Notes under the pieces: model-generated
The model's database searches: none
Seen by the model: only the letters and a program-made list of their open reading frames with translations
What the model was told of the DNA's origin: nothing
DNA from: Oscarella lobularis
Taxonomy: Eukaryota > Porifera > Homoscleromorpha > Homosclerophorida > Oscarellidae
Reading direction: 5' to 3'
Length of the DNA stretch: 64,000 bases
NCBI RefSeq assembly: GCF_947507565.1
Contig: NC_089175.1
Location: 5,693,733-5,757,732 of the forward strand
Position numbers and translations under genes: made by a program
In this document: positions 10,244 to 20,423 of the stretch, piece after piece
Layout of the letters: the number at the start of each line of letters is the position of its first letter
Position numbering within the stretch: position 1 is the stretch's first letter

Positions 10244-10840
10244 CCGACAGACAGACAGACAGACAGACAGACACACACTTTGAGATTTTGCCCGATCACG
10301 TTTGAGAGCCCCTCCCACCCTCTCCCACCCCTCCCACCAGGGCGCGGGCGGGCTTCGCCCGCGCACGCCCTGGTGTTCGGGGACCATAGATGTCGACAAG
10401 GCGAGAGGCGAAATGTCCCGAGATCGTCGTCCGTTGCCACGTCGATCGAACGAAGAAGTACATCGACGCAACACCCTATCTATAAACTCGCAGAAGTTCA
10501 CGGCAATCGTCGGACCGAACGGGTCAATGCGGTCTGGGGTCAATGTCATCCGACCACGCACCGAGGCACTTCGCCGTACTCCATTCTTTCGGGCAATCAT
10601 AAGAGGGAGTAATGATCCGGCGATCTTTAAATTGGGCCTGAAGAACTATTTCAATCAACACTATGTGTACTGATTTAGAGGTTATATAGTTATAGATATA
10701 ATTATTGTTATTTTTTCTTTTTCCTCCTTTTACTGTCATTCCCCTGTATACGGTTTCCTGGAAGATCGGCCCATGTGCTGAAGGATTTCCGTATTAAAAT
10801 AAAACTGTGAACTGAACTGAACTGAACTGAACTGAACTGA
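10244..10840 (+). mobile_element. 597 bp inserted element with TGAAC-repeat tail (retroposon-like)
   Basis: The paralogous block at 25050-25100 runs straight through (GTGCGTTATTCTCAAAG), while here 597 bp intervene at that point, so the empty site is seen. The element begins with a CAGA microsatellite (10245-10275), carries a strong GC-rich hairpin at 10335-10375 (CACCAGG...CCTGGTG), and ends with AATAAAACTG followed by about six TGAAC units. Any target duplication is only about 2 bp (AT). No coding capacity is recognised. The 3' polyadenylation-like signal and short tandem tail fit a nonautonomous non-LTR or SINE-like retroposon. Confidence 0.65.
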
Positions 10841-11552
10841 TTCTCAAAGTCGCCGAAAGATAGCGAAATACCTTTGGATCTTGGCAAATCGACGATGCAG
10901 GCCTCCAAAAAGCCACGGAGGAAAAGCCGAAATAGAAAGAAGCAATCACAAAAGCGTGGAATCCTCGAAAGGGGCCTCACCACCCCTCGAACGCCAGCCC
11001 CGACGTATCGAACGCACCTAAACGATCCAAAGCGAGTGGCATTCACTCAGGAAGCAACGAAAGTGGCATAGAGCGTTTGCAAGGGGCTCGAGGAAGGCCA
11101 GTTCTCCTACATCGACGAAAACTCTACGCGAGACGCGAAGCGAAGAAGCGATCGCTCCATTCGAAAACGATCCAGACCTGTTTGAGACGTATCATTGAGG
11201 ATTCCAAGCCCATGTGACCAATAGAAAACGTCGTAGACGTGTAGGAGACATGAGAAAAATGTACACGTAGAAATTTTGAAATTTGATTAGAAAGCCACAG
11301 AAGGATCGCTCTTTTAGGAGGACGAGTCTTTCGCTGATTTTAGATGCGGAGAGGCTCTGTGCTTCTGTCGGTGCACTCTTTTGATCTCTCGACCCTTTAG
11401 TCGGCGAACGTGAGATCATAGAAGTAAAGGGCGATACGTGAGAGTCTAGGGACTTGAGAGCTGTCGCCCTCGCTAAAATAGTCTCTATATACGGCTCTGG
11501 TAGTGACATCAACCAGGGCAACAGCATCTAATCATCAGCATCGGAAAAAGAT
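10841..11552. repeat. Duplicated noncoding block, second part (matches 25078-25640)
   Basis: The sequence continues the match to 25078-25640. A plus-strand open frame (PRRKSRNRKK region, 10874-11071) is longer in the 25 kb copy (24998-25414) and contains a stop here, so if it is an exon this copy is broken. No domain is recognised. Confidence 0.5.
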
Positions 11553-12485
11553 TCAGTGAATCAACATAAATGGCAGGAAAGTGTTCGCGCCGTGATGGTG
11601 ATACATCAGTGTACAAATTAAAGTAAATAAAATAGATTCCGGATTCAGGCACGGTGATGTAACCATTGCTATACGTCATTCCGCCTTGGATAGGAACCTG
11701 ATGTGCTGGCCTGACAGAAAGAATTGCTTTTAACTTTTGAAAAGATTGTATTTGTTACCATGAAAATATGTTTGCCAGGTACTAGAACCACCAACAAGGT
11801 ATGCAATGGGTTTCAATATTGTACCAAGTGAAGACTTTAGATCTGTACATATCGATGAGCTAGAAGGAGCCACACGTTCTTGTCAAGTGCATACATTACC
11901 TGTTCTTTCAACTGCTTCAGAATATCTTCATCTATCTGGATAATTGAGTAACTAACTGTAGAAGATCAGGAAGACTTCATTTAAAGTCGTTTACGTCAGG
12001 TCCTGGTATTACTTGAAGTCCCTGCTGCTCCTTTGTAACCAGTTAATCCTCGCTCTCCCTATTTAGTTGTTTTAGACGATGTCTATAATCTTATTCTGAA
12101 ACTAGGTCCTTCTGGTCCTGCTTGTCCTGTGTGACCAGGTGGACCCTACATTTACATGGCAATGTAAGTGTAAAGCGGCCGGGCGTTTGACGTTTTACCG
12201 GAATTATTCCGGTAAAACGTCAAACGCCCGGCCGCTTTACACTTAATTCCGTCAGTGCCTCTCTTGGTCCTGTGGGTCCTATTTCTCCCTAATTCATTAA
12301 TTATTCATAGCGTATAAACGAAAAAGGCGAACAGTTATGTACCCTGTATTCCTATCTGTATGCCTGTTTCACCATGAAATTAAGTTTAATTTACCTGAAA
12401 ATATGATACAAAAAAAACAATATACTTGTATTCCAGTATTCCACGCGGTCCCTGTGGTTCGGTTGCACCTTGTGTTACCTTGAGA
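11553..12485 (-). pseudogene. Collagen-TNF pseudogene (copy 3)
   Basis: A fragment of the TNF exon (GYITVPESGIYFIYFNLY region) remains, with both its N- and C-terminal parts lost. Then come the linker exons (IVTDLKSSLG-like and LKEQ) and a few collagen exons with small indels. A perfect inverted duplication (12166-12244) again replaces a splice donor. Homology stops at 12485 with the same junction (TTGAGAATTCGGAATG) as at 7418, next to a receptor block. The 5' half with the signal peptide is absent. Confidence 0.8.
12166..12244. repeat. Perfect 79 bp palindrome
   Basis: Arms of 39 bp (starting AAGTGTAAAGCGGCCGGGCG) are exact reverse complements around a single central T. It occupies the same intron as the palindrome at 7083-7159. 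The two differ at a few positions, so they share an origin and have diverged, with this one staying perfect. Confidence 0.95.
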
Positions 12486-12720
12486 ATTCGGAATGATCGA
12501 TGCTACGTTCAATTATTTATTATTTTTATTGAGCGTCACTCATAATTTAGGTAGATTTCATTGACATCAGTCTACTTCATAAAATATAACATATGCCTGT
12601 ATATAGAGAAATAGTCGACACGTAGTACACATCAAAGCGAATCATTCACATGCAATTCACAGAAAAAACACTGTCTGACGATACATGTATAGAGGTCTCT
12701 GCGCAAGTATACTGCCTTGA

Positions 12721-13737
12721 TCACTTTCTCACTGATACATCACGCAGTTTGCGACAGCAAAAGACGTCCCGAAGCGAACGCGTAAGCGTCCTAACCCAGA
12801 AACAGTAGAGCACCGAATTTACGAGAAAGTTCAGCGTAAAAATCAAAGCGGCAGCTACAAAAGCAGCTGACCCTACTCGTCGAAAGCTGCGGACAAACAT
12901 TATGATGATGTAAGGGGCAGGAAGTATTGCGTTGGAGAAAACAATAGAGATGACATACCAGAGGGCTTTGGATTTGTAAAAAGGTGAAGTTGATTGCCCC
13001 GTTTCCGCGCCACTAGACGAAAGGGCATTCAGTCGTCGTCGTTCGACGGCATTTTGAATGACTAATCTCAGAGTTTTGACCAGATAATAAATAACGATTG
13101 CCAATGGAAGCCAATAAGATACGCCGAAGTAGACAAGCACAAACGATAGATAGTTGGCCGTGTTAGAGAGGTCTAGCGTGCAAAACGTGATGAAATGGCC
13201 ATCGCCGAGCAGTGCGTACTTGATTACGTATTTGGCCCATGTAAAAAGAGGCGGCGCGGCAACGACGAGTCCTATTAGACACGTGGTGGCACTTGTGACG
13301 GCCGCTTTTCGAGTTGTGACGCCAGCTGCAAGGGGATTGCTTATGGTCGAGTGTCGACTTTGCGAAATGACAACGGTTCCCCACATAGACCAGAAGAATT
13401 GCCAGTGCCATAGGAAGAGAACGGTTTGGCAAGCGGGTATTGCTGTTTTGTCGCCGTAGTCGTACCCATACAGTGCTTCTATGAAAAGCCACAATCCGAC
13501 GATGGCACGAAGGACGTCAGAAATAATCATGTTGACAATGTAGACATTTTGGCCCGAGCGCAGAACGCGCACGCGAGCAATAGCTACGAGGGCAATTGCG
13601 CAAAGAAGAAGTTGAATACATGCTGGAATGACGAAGGCCACTTGCGTATAGCTTGCACTGTTCACTAGAAAAACCAGTTCCGTTGAGTTGGATTGGTTGT
13701 AAGTTGAATTGATTGTTCCAAGATCGGATCCACTCAT
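12721..13737 (-). CDS. Rhodopsin-like seven-transmembrane receptor, copy C
   Basis: An intact intronless frame of 338 residues that starts MSGSDLGTINST; an upstream stop fixes the start. The same landmarks as copy B are present: Asp in TM2 (IISDVLRA), Cys at the start of TM3, SQSRH for DRY, an ECL2 Cys (FCTLD), Pro in TM5 and TM6, NSVLYCFW for NPxxY, and a tail with FCCRKL. Most differences from copy B are conservative (for example SASYTQVAF against GVTYTRLSL before TM1), consistent with purifying selection. The ligand is unknown. The gene is bounded downstream by the broken collagen copy 3. Confidence 0.87.
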   Translation of the reverse strand: MSGSDLGTINSTYNQSNSTELVFLVNSASYTQVAFVIPACIQLLLCAIALVAIARVRVLRSGQNVYIVNMIISDVLRAIVGLWLFIEALYGYDYGDKTAIPACQTVLFLWHWQFFWSMWGTVVISQSRHSTISNPLAAGVTTRKAAVTSATTCLIGLVVAAPPLFTWAKYVIKYALLGDGHFITFCTLDLSNTANYLSFVLVYFGVSYWLPLAIVIYYLVKTLRLVIQNAVERRRLNALSSSGAETGQSTSPFYKSKALWYVISIVFSNAILPAPYIIIMFVRSFRRVGSAAFVAAALIFTLNFLVNSVLYCFWVRTLTRSLRDVFCCRKLRDVSVRK

Positions 13738-13799
13738 GATGATGTTGAAGTCAGAATCGTCTGATCATGACGACTGCTTTGCTACTTACTTATGTAGTG

Positions 13800-14205
13800 C
13801 ACACTCCTCCGTCTGCGAATACGTCATATAATCTAATTACATGTATAAACCAATCATTTAATGTGGTAATATCCCTACCTCGGGGCATAGCAACTGTTAC
13901 CACGTTACAATCCGTGCTGTTACTAAGAGAAAGCAGGGCCCTGAAGAGTGGCGGCGGCGGCGGCGGCGGCAGCAGCCACTACTTAACAGAGGGGCAGTTG
14001 CCAGGCAATGGACGGCAGCGCTTGGCGAAGGCAAATTCATAGGTAAGAAAGTTTTGGATAGAATGAGCAAGATGTTAGGTGTTTCTTTTAGAACATGGAC
14101 AACCTTAGAAGCAACCGAGAAATTTTGAAACGTAATTTTTTGCATGTACACCATTTTTTAGCGTTATTTACCCTCGTCCAGATTTTTTTCGATTAATTAA
14201 TTTGT
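13800..14205. other. Upstream region of receptor C with GGC repeat
   Basis: It shares with 8730-8840 the text AATATCCCTACCTCG and AGAAAGCAGGGCCCTGAAGA, then diverges into a GGC trinucleotide run (about 13947-13968). A related segment (GGGGC.GT...GGCAATG.ACGGCAGCGC) recurs at 29165 and 46205. I see no gene. Confidence 0.45.
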
Positions 14206-14657
14206 ATGTCTGTCCGGGATACAGTCCCAACTATCTTCGTTTTTCTTTTGTTCCTTTTTTTGCTTGCTCTGTGTCGTCTCGCTCTACGAGAACGTAGTCT
14301 TTCAGCCAATGAGAGACAGCTCCAAGCCCCCAAACACTACTGCAACCAAGGATTGTACAATCCTTGCTCCAACGAACCCGTGATATCGCCTGAGACTCAG
14401 AGCGCTGTCGATTGTCAGCCCAAACAGTAAAAAGCGTTTTATTTACACACTTCTCGACCCTCTAATCGCCTCCGTTAGCGTAGTAACGATCTGTCCGAAC
14501 AGATATGCGTCGAATGGGGGTCTTCCTTGCAGCGTATTGTGCGGGCGGGTCAGCGTATCTATGGTACTACTATTCGACGTTTTTCTCTAGTTCGAACATT
14601 GGCTGGAGAGGGCCCAGGCATTCCGTCGCAATTACCAGCACGTGTTCGTACGTTTGA
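14206..14657 (+). CDS. Candidate small secreted protein (two exons)
   Basis: Exon 1 (14206-14426) begins MSVRDTVPTIFVFLLFLFLL, a plausible signal peptide, and continues with a Cys-containing tail (YCNQGLYNPC...DCQPK). A GT at 14427 and an AG at 14590 would join it in phase to exon 2 (14591-14657, SNIGWRGPR...CSYV, then stop), giving about 95 residues. The exon 2 frame stays open in diverged copies near 36415 and 47635, which favours real coding. The copy at 46480-46680 has a broken exon 1. No family is recognised. The model is a prediction; without the splice, the frame ends at 14430. Confidence 0.4.
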
Positions 14658-14980
14658 CTGAGATTCCAAATTCGAAAAGAAGTCGTGCATGTGTAGTCTA
14701 TGTAGCGTGGCTCGGTACGACACCAATGTTAGGGTCTCAGCCTGAGCCATGCAATAGTCTTTCCGTTTTAGGGGAAGGTTGTCAAAAGAAGGAGGGGGGA
14801 CGCGGTCCACGGGATATCTCCCTGAAATATTGAACCGTAGATTTTTCGTTGAGGGATTGCTGCCGAAACGTAGGTGAGTATTAAGCTACAACTGTAAAGG
14901 CTAGTAGAAGCACCTTAGCTAAAGAAGAGCCCAGCCTGGGTAGAGAAATGTTATAGAGAAATTGTGTCAGAGAGTTTAAG
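14658..14980 (+). repeat. Repeated noncoding block next to collagen-TNF 3' ends
   Basis: The block with TTAGGGTCTCAGCCTGAGC, then GGGATATCTCCCTGAAA and a GTAGGTGAGT end recurs at about 29400, 36550, 40280 and 47770, always between exon-2-like sequence and the 3' end of a collagen-TNF copy. It has splice-like edges (TTTTAG before GGGAAGG, CGTAG before GTGAGT). It is probably the 3' part of the duplicated plus-strand gene. Confidence 0.45.
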
Positions 14981-15052
14981 ATCGGCACATGCGACATTTT
15001 ATTGAGACACCAGCACGAAAAGAAGACAAAAGTCTGTTTTGTGGGCGGAGTT

Positions 15053-16676
15053 TTAGTTTACTTTCCATGCGCCAAAACAAGAATGGTCAGATTTAAAATG
15101 GTGTCGCCCATTTCCACCTCCCGCCTTTACAGACAATTGACCACCCTTTCTCACGTTCCAAAGCATTCCAAGATAGTGAGATTTGTCGTGAGTGTTTTCA
15201 TAATAATAGTATGAAAAGCCAATACGAACTGAATCAACATAAATGGCAGGATACTCATGTGTTGGTGGTGATGATACATCAGTGCGCAAATTGAAGTAAA
15301 TAAAATAGATTCCAGATTCAGGCACGGTAATGTAACCATTGCTGTACGTCATTCCGCCTTGGAGAACGGATGGATACGAACCACCTGATGTGCTAGTTGA
15401 CCAGTGAGTAATTACCTGGCCTGATAGAAAAAGGGACATAATTGCTTTTAAATTTTGAAAAGATTGTATTTGCTACCATTGGAATATGTGTGCCAGCTAC
15501 TAGAACCACCAACAAGGTATGCAATAGGTTTCAATATTTTTCCAAGTGAAGACTTGAGATCTGTCATAATCTACATATTGATGAGCTACAAGGAGCCACA
15601 TGTCCTGTCAGTGCATATATTACCTGTTCTTTCAACCGCATCAGAATATCTTCATCTATCTAGATAATTGAGTAACTGTAGAAGATCACGAAGTGTTCAA
15701 TTAAAGTCGTTTACGTCAGGTCCTGGTATTCCTTGAAGTCCCTGCTCTCCTTTGTGACCAGTTAATCCTCGCTCTCCCTATTTAATTATTTTAAACAATG
15801 TCTATAATCTTATTCTTAAACGCGCCTGGCTTCCTTTAGGTCCTTCTGGTCCTGCTTGTCCTGTGTGACCAGGTGGACCCTACATTTAGATGGCAATGTA
15901 AGTGCAAAGCGGCCGGGCGTTTGACGTTTTACAGGAATTCCGTCAATGCCTCCTCTTCCTCTTGGTCCTGTGGGTCCTATTTCTCCCTAATTCATTAATT
16001 ATTCATAGCGTATAAAGGAAAAATGCGAACAGTTATTTACTTTGATTCCCTGTATTCCTTTCTGTCCTTTTGGGCCCTGTATGCCTGTTTCACCCTGAAA
16101 TTAAGTTTAATCTACCTGAAAATATGATACAACACAACAAGATACTTGTATTCCAGTATTTCCACGAGGTCCCTGGGGTCCAATTGCACCTTGTTTACCT
16201 TGAGAACCAGGAGGTCCAACAACACCAGCGGGACCCTACCCAAATTTAACGCCGATGGTAGGGTAAAGAAGCGTATGCAACCTGTTTCCCAGGAAGGCCT
16301 TGCGATCCTTTAGCACCTTGATCACCCTATGAAATAATGTGTAGTGTATAACGTTCATATATGAAAGAGCACTTGTACATACTTTGTCTCCGTTTCTACC
16401 TGCGTCTCCTTGCGTTCCTTTGTCTCCTTTATGCCCCTAGGCGCAGGTGTTTCAGAATTGAGAGACGATCGAGAGGTACATGCATGTACCCTAATGCCTG
16501 GCGATCCCGTGTGACCAGCAAGTCCCTGGTACGATATATTAGACAAGATGTCATCATTGGTCCCGAAAGTGTACTCTGTCTCCTTTCTGAAGAGGACAGT
16601 TAGAACTGGTTTCCTCGTTTTGACATGAGAGCGGAACGAGGCAAAGAAAGATCAAGACGATTGAGCTCCAGTGCAT
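15053..16676 (-). CDS. Secreted collagen-TNF protein, array copy 4
   Basis: A complete copy. The start at 16676 opens MHWSSIVLIFLCLVPLSC and a spacer to KGDR|gt. Collagen exons follow, then the helix exon ending LKEQ, the IVTDLKSSLGKILKPIAYLVG exon, and the TNF exon (15053-15420) starting GQVITHWSTS. The TNF exon contains GYITVPESGIYFIYFNL, LGMLWNVRKGGQLSV and SCFGAWKVN. AATAAA lies at 14998-15003. Collagen exons keep Gly at every third position. It is expected to form secreted trimers through the TNF head, with the collagen stalk possibly bundling them further. Receptor and role are unknown. Confidence 0.82.
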
Positions 16677-16733
16677 TATTCCTTTGATTACTCCTTCAAT
16701 ATTTCAACTGACTTCGAGTAGAGGTGCAGAGCT

Positions 16734-16760
16734 CATTTATAGCGGTGTGCATGACGTCAT
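16734..16760 (-). promoter_or_regulatory. TATA box and consensus CRE, collagen-TNF copy 4
   Basis: CTATAAATG at 16734-16742 lies 58 bp before the start codon and TGACGTCA at 16752-16759. CACGTG pairs lie near 16974-16990. A 136-residue minus-strand open frame (16737-17147) covers this promoter and is probably accidental. Confidence 0.6.
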
Positions 16761-17365
16761 TGTCTGTGTTTTAGATCCGTTTATGGTATTCTGAGCGATA
16801 CAATGAAGATCAACAAGGCAACATGAATGATACCAAATTAGGTAAAGCTCGTACAACATGTAGGCGCTTCCAACGATGTTTATTTCACCGTATATGGTCG
16901 CATGTGTTCGCAGAGAGATGTGTTCGCAGAGAGATGTGAACGGTATCGTCGTCCATTTCCTAAGAACGGGCTCACGTGCATTCACGTGTGCAGAACGTAC
17001 AGTGTACGTGTGTACAAAGCGGAATGATCGCAGCGAAATCAAGAGCAAAAATATGCAAACAAATATGTGTGATGAGCCTATCATTCCCGCCGTTCTTCCT
17101 TCTTCATACCCGTTCTCAAGCTTTGGAATGATTGATGCTACGTTCAATTATTTATTATTTTAATTGAGCGTCACTCTTTCACACATAATTTAGGTTGATT
17201 TTATTGACATCAGTCTACTTCATAAAATATAATATAGGCCTGTATATAGTAGATAAGTAATCGACACGTAGTACACATCAAAGCGAACTACAGTATTCAC
17301 ATGCAATTCACAGAAAAAACATTGACTTACGAAATAGGTGTCTCTGCACAAGTATGCTGCCTTGA

Positions 17366-18378
17366 TCAGTTTCTCACTGATACATCGCGCAGTTTGCGAC
17401 AGCAAAAGATGTCCCGAAGCGAACGCGTAAGCGTCCTAACCCAGAAACAGTAGAGCACCGAATTTACGAGAAAGTTCAGCGTAAAAATCAAACCGGCAGC
17501 TTTAAAAGCACCTGACCCTATTGGTCGAAAGCTGCGGACTAACACTATGATGATGTAAGGGGCAGGAAATATTGCGTTGGAGCAGACGATAGAGATGACA
17601 TACAAGAGAGCTTTGGATTTGTAAATAGCTGAAGTTGATTTCCCTGTTTCCGCGCCACTAGACGAAAGGGCATTCAGTCGTCGTCGTTCGACGGCATTTT
17701 TAATGACTAATCTCAGAGTTTTGACCAGATAATATTGCCAATGGAAGCCAATAAGATACACCGAAGTAGACAAGCACAAACGATAGATAGTTGGCCGTGT
17801 TAGAGCTGTCTCGCGTGTAAACCGTGACAAAATAGCCATCGTCGAGCACTACGTATTTGAATAGGTACTTGGCCCAGGTGAAGAGAGGCGGCGCGGCGAC
17901 GACGATTCCAATTAGACACGTGATGGCACTTGTGACGGCAGCTTTTCGAGTTGTGACGCCAGCTGCAAGGGGATTGCTGATGGTCGAGTGTCGACTTCGC
18001 GAAATGAGAACGGTTCCCCACATTGACCAGAAGAATTGCCAGTGCCATAGGAAGAGAACGGTCTGGCAAGCGGGTATTGCGGTTTTGTCGCCGTAGTCAT
18101 ACTCATAGAGTGCCCCTATAAATAGCCAGCCACAATCCGACGATGGCATGAAGGACGTCAGAAATAATCATGTTGACAATGTAGATATTTTGGCCCGCGC
18201 GCAGAACGCGCACGCGAGCAATAGCTGCGAGAGCAATTGCGCAAAGAAGAAGTTGAATACATGCTGGAATGACGAGGGCCACTTGCGTATAGCTTGCACT
18301 GTCGAGTAGCAAAATCGGTTCCGTTGAGTTGGATTGGTTGTGAGTTGAATTGATTGTTCCAAGACCGGATCCACTCAT
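17366..18378 (-). pseudogene. Rhodopsin-like GPCR pseudogene (copy D)
   Basis: Almost full-length relative of copies B and C with two frameshifts. A 4 bp duplication (AGCC AGCC, near 18126) falls in TM2 after IVGLWL, and an 8 bp deletion near 17733 falls in TM5 after SYWLPLAI. The start (MSGSGLGTINSTHNQ) and the C-terminus (FCCRKLRDVSVRN) are preserved. With so few lesions, inactivation looks recent, or the shifts could be assembly errors. Confidence 0.85.
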
Positions 18379-19246
18379 GATGTTGAAGTCAGAGTCGTCT
18401 GACCCTGACGACTGCTTTGCCACTTACTTATGTAGTACACTCTGAGGCTGCGACTACGTCATATAATCTGGATGCAATCCATGCATCCAGATCTCAACTG
18501 AAGAGATTTTTCTCGAGCGTACGGGACCTAAAAATATTTCAGTTGCTGTGTACTACCGTAGATACTAGTATCTATGGTACCACGCACGAATCTCGGATGC
18601 CTCGAATGCATGAGCAGACCATTAGCTAACTAGAATCTTTGGAGTCATCTTTTGAAAACCATGGGAAAAGGACCTACTTCAGAATTTACATATAGAATGA
18701 GGAAGCGACGCGACGAAGTTCCGTAAGACTCCGCATCTCATTTTGCATCAAAGTGGCATGCAAACTTTGCATTTCGGTGTCCCAACCGCTTTCTGATAAC
18801 ATCGTGACGGGAGGGGGGCCCCCCCTTTCTGTAGTTTCCTCCATCGCTCTCTCGCTCTTGACCCCGAAGCGAGAACCGTCACAATTTTTTGCGTCGAAAA
18901 CGACGAATTGTATCGATCCTTTCTAGGGGCGTTTACGAGGGTAAATCGTGGAATCAAAGTCACGTGGATAAATATATAACCCGCGAACGAGATTTAATTA
19001 TTTGGAATGGAACGTCTCGCGAACGTTCACTTCCGCTCAGGGAGGTAGGTGTATATACAGTATCACGTTGCGCGTTGGGAATACTGTGTATTCAGAGGAG
19101 GTGCAGTGCGTGTATGAAAACATGAGGCGGTGATCCACGCTTGTCGATTTCCTCCGTTCTGAAGAGACTGCAGCACAGTTTGCGCGGAAAATTTTCTTCA
19201 TTGCGCATCGATGGTTTGAAAAAAAGGCCCAAAGCAATCACTCTAA
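18379..19246. other. Intergenic region between receptor D and the membrane-protein gene
   Basis: Divergent promoter region (receptor on minus, membrane protein on plus). It matches 5200-6190 over most of its length and includes a G/C run near 18810. I recognise no gene; the open frames at 18748-18963 and 18889-19125 do not hold in both copies. Confidence 0.5.
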
Positions 19247-20037
19247 ATGGACGTCTTGTTGGTCGTCTCAAAGCGCGTGACGCCTCTTTTCCTTTGCATA
19301 CTCCTTTGCATTTGTGCGTCACGTCCTGTTTCGGCGCAGAATGATACTCGTCGTCGATGTCCCGGCGATCCACTGTTAGTCCAGGGTACGTGGCTCTGTT
19401 TTGCCCATTCCTACCGGTATGGGTGTTGGTTGTAGATATTGACGCTTCGAACGAGGACGATAGGATACTGGACGTTCGGAATAAAGAGAGCGTCTTACTT
19501 CAAACGTCCGTTATTATCCCAGACTCTCAGTCTAACTGCAGCAGTGTCGCGGCTCACCTGTACAAGGGCGTGAACAACGTCGTCAAAGTGTGCTCCTTTA
19601 ATGTGACAGGGACGACAATGAATGAGTGCACAATCTCGGTGTCATGTCGTGTGGGCGTGGCGCATCTTCAAAATGGGATGAAGCTCCACATTTGGGTTTT
19701 GGGCTTTATGAAAGGAAGGGGAGTGGGAACGGGAAACTCCACCGTCTCTTGTGACACTCTGGATGGTATTTACTGACATGTGTTAATTGATATCGGGTTA
19801 AATTTTTTTTGAAGATGGAAAAACGTGTTCTGGATGTAAACCAGGCAGTCGTAAAGGTATGTCTGCTTTACAATACACTGCTCATTTTATCTTTGTTTTA
19901 TTGTAGACTGGAAGATTGCTGTGGGCGTTATCGTTGCTCTAGTTGCTGTTGTTGCTCTTGCCGTCTTTTGCTATTACAAGTACGTACGCTTGCGTACTGA
20001 CCTTAGAAGGCTTGAGGCCGTTCTAAAATTCTACTGA
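19247..20037 (+). CDS. Single-pass type I membrane protein (four exons), unknown family
   Basis: Exon 1 (19247-19385) is a signal peptide (MDVLLVVSKRVTPLFLCILL, cleavage near SAQ). Exon 2 (19436-19765) gives about 110 extracellular residues with Cys (NCSS, VCSF, NECT, VSCR, VSCD) and N-glycosylation sites. Exon 3 (19815-19856) adds GKTCSGCKPGSRK. Exon 4 (19907-20037) holds a membrane helix (WKIAVGVIVALVAVVALAVF), a basic anchor and a short tail ending EAVLKFY. All junctions are GT-AG in phase. The Cys-rich ectodomain could be an immunoglobulin-like or other beta-sandwich fold, but I cannot assign it. A truncated copy lies at 6193. It is the best-supported plus-strand gene here. Confidence 0.75.
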
Positions 20038-20423
20038 TCGAGAGGATCTATGAACAAAACGTCTTTCTTTTTCTCAAATACCCGGGGCCATGCAATTGTC
20101 TTTTCCTTCTGAAGGAGGGGGACAGTTTATGAAATATTTCCCCCGAAGACATGACACCGTGGATTTTTCGTCGAGGGATTGCCACCGAAATGCAGGTGAG
20201 TATTGAGTAGAGGATACGAATTAAACCACAACTGTACAGGATAGTAGAGGAACCTTAGTTAAATTCGTCTTGGATAGAGAAGAGCCTCAGCCTGGGTAGA
20301 GAAACGTCAATGTTTTACACACGATGTCAATGGGCGCCACGATAGCGACATTTTTTTAACCGGCACAGCATTTCATTTATGCATCCGGCACGAAGAGAAA
20401 ACAAAAGTCTGTGGTTTGAAGAG

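Noticed and set aside
10244-10612. Overlapping open frames over the CAGA microsatellite and hairpin
   Set aside because: They are products of low-complexity sequence inside an insertion and share no protein features.
16737-17147. Minus-strand open frame of 136 codons
   Set aside because: It covers the TATA/CRE promoter and upstream DNA of copy 4; the counterpart at 3642-4015 is broken into separate frames.
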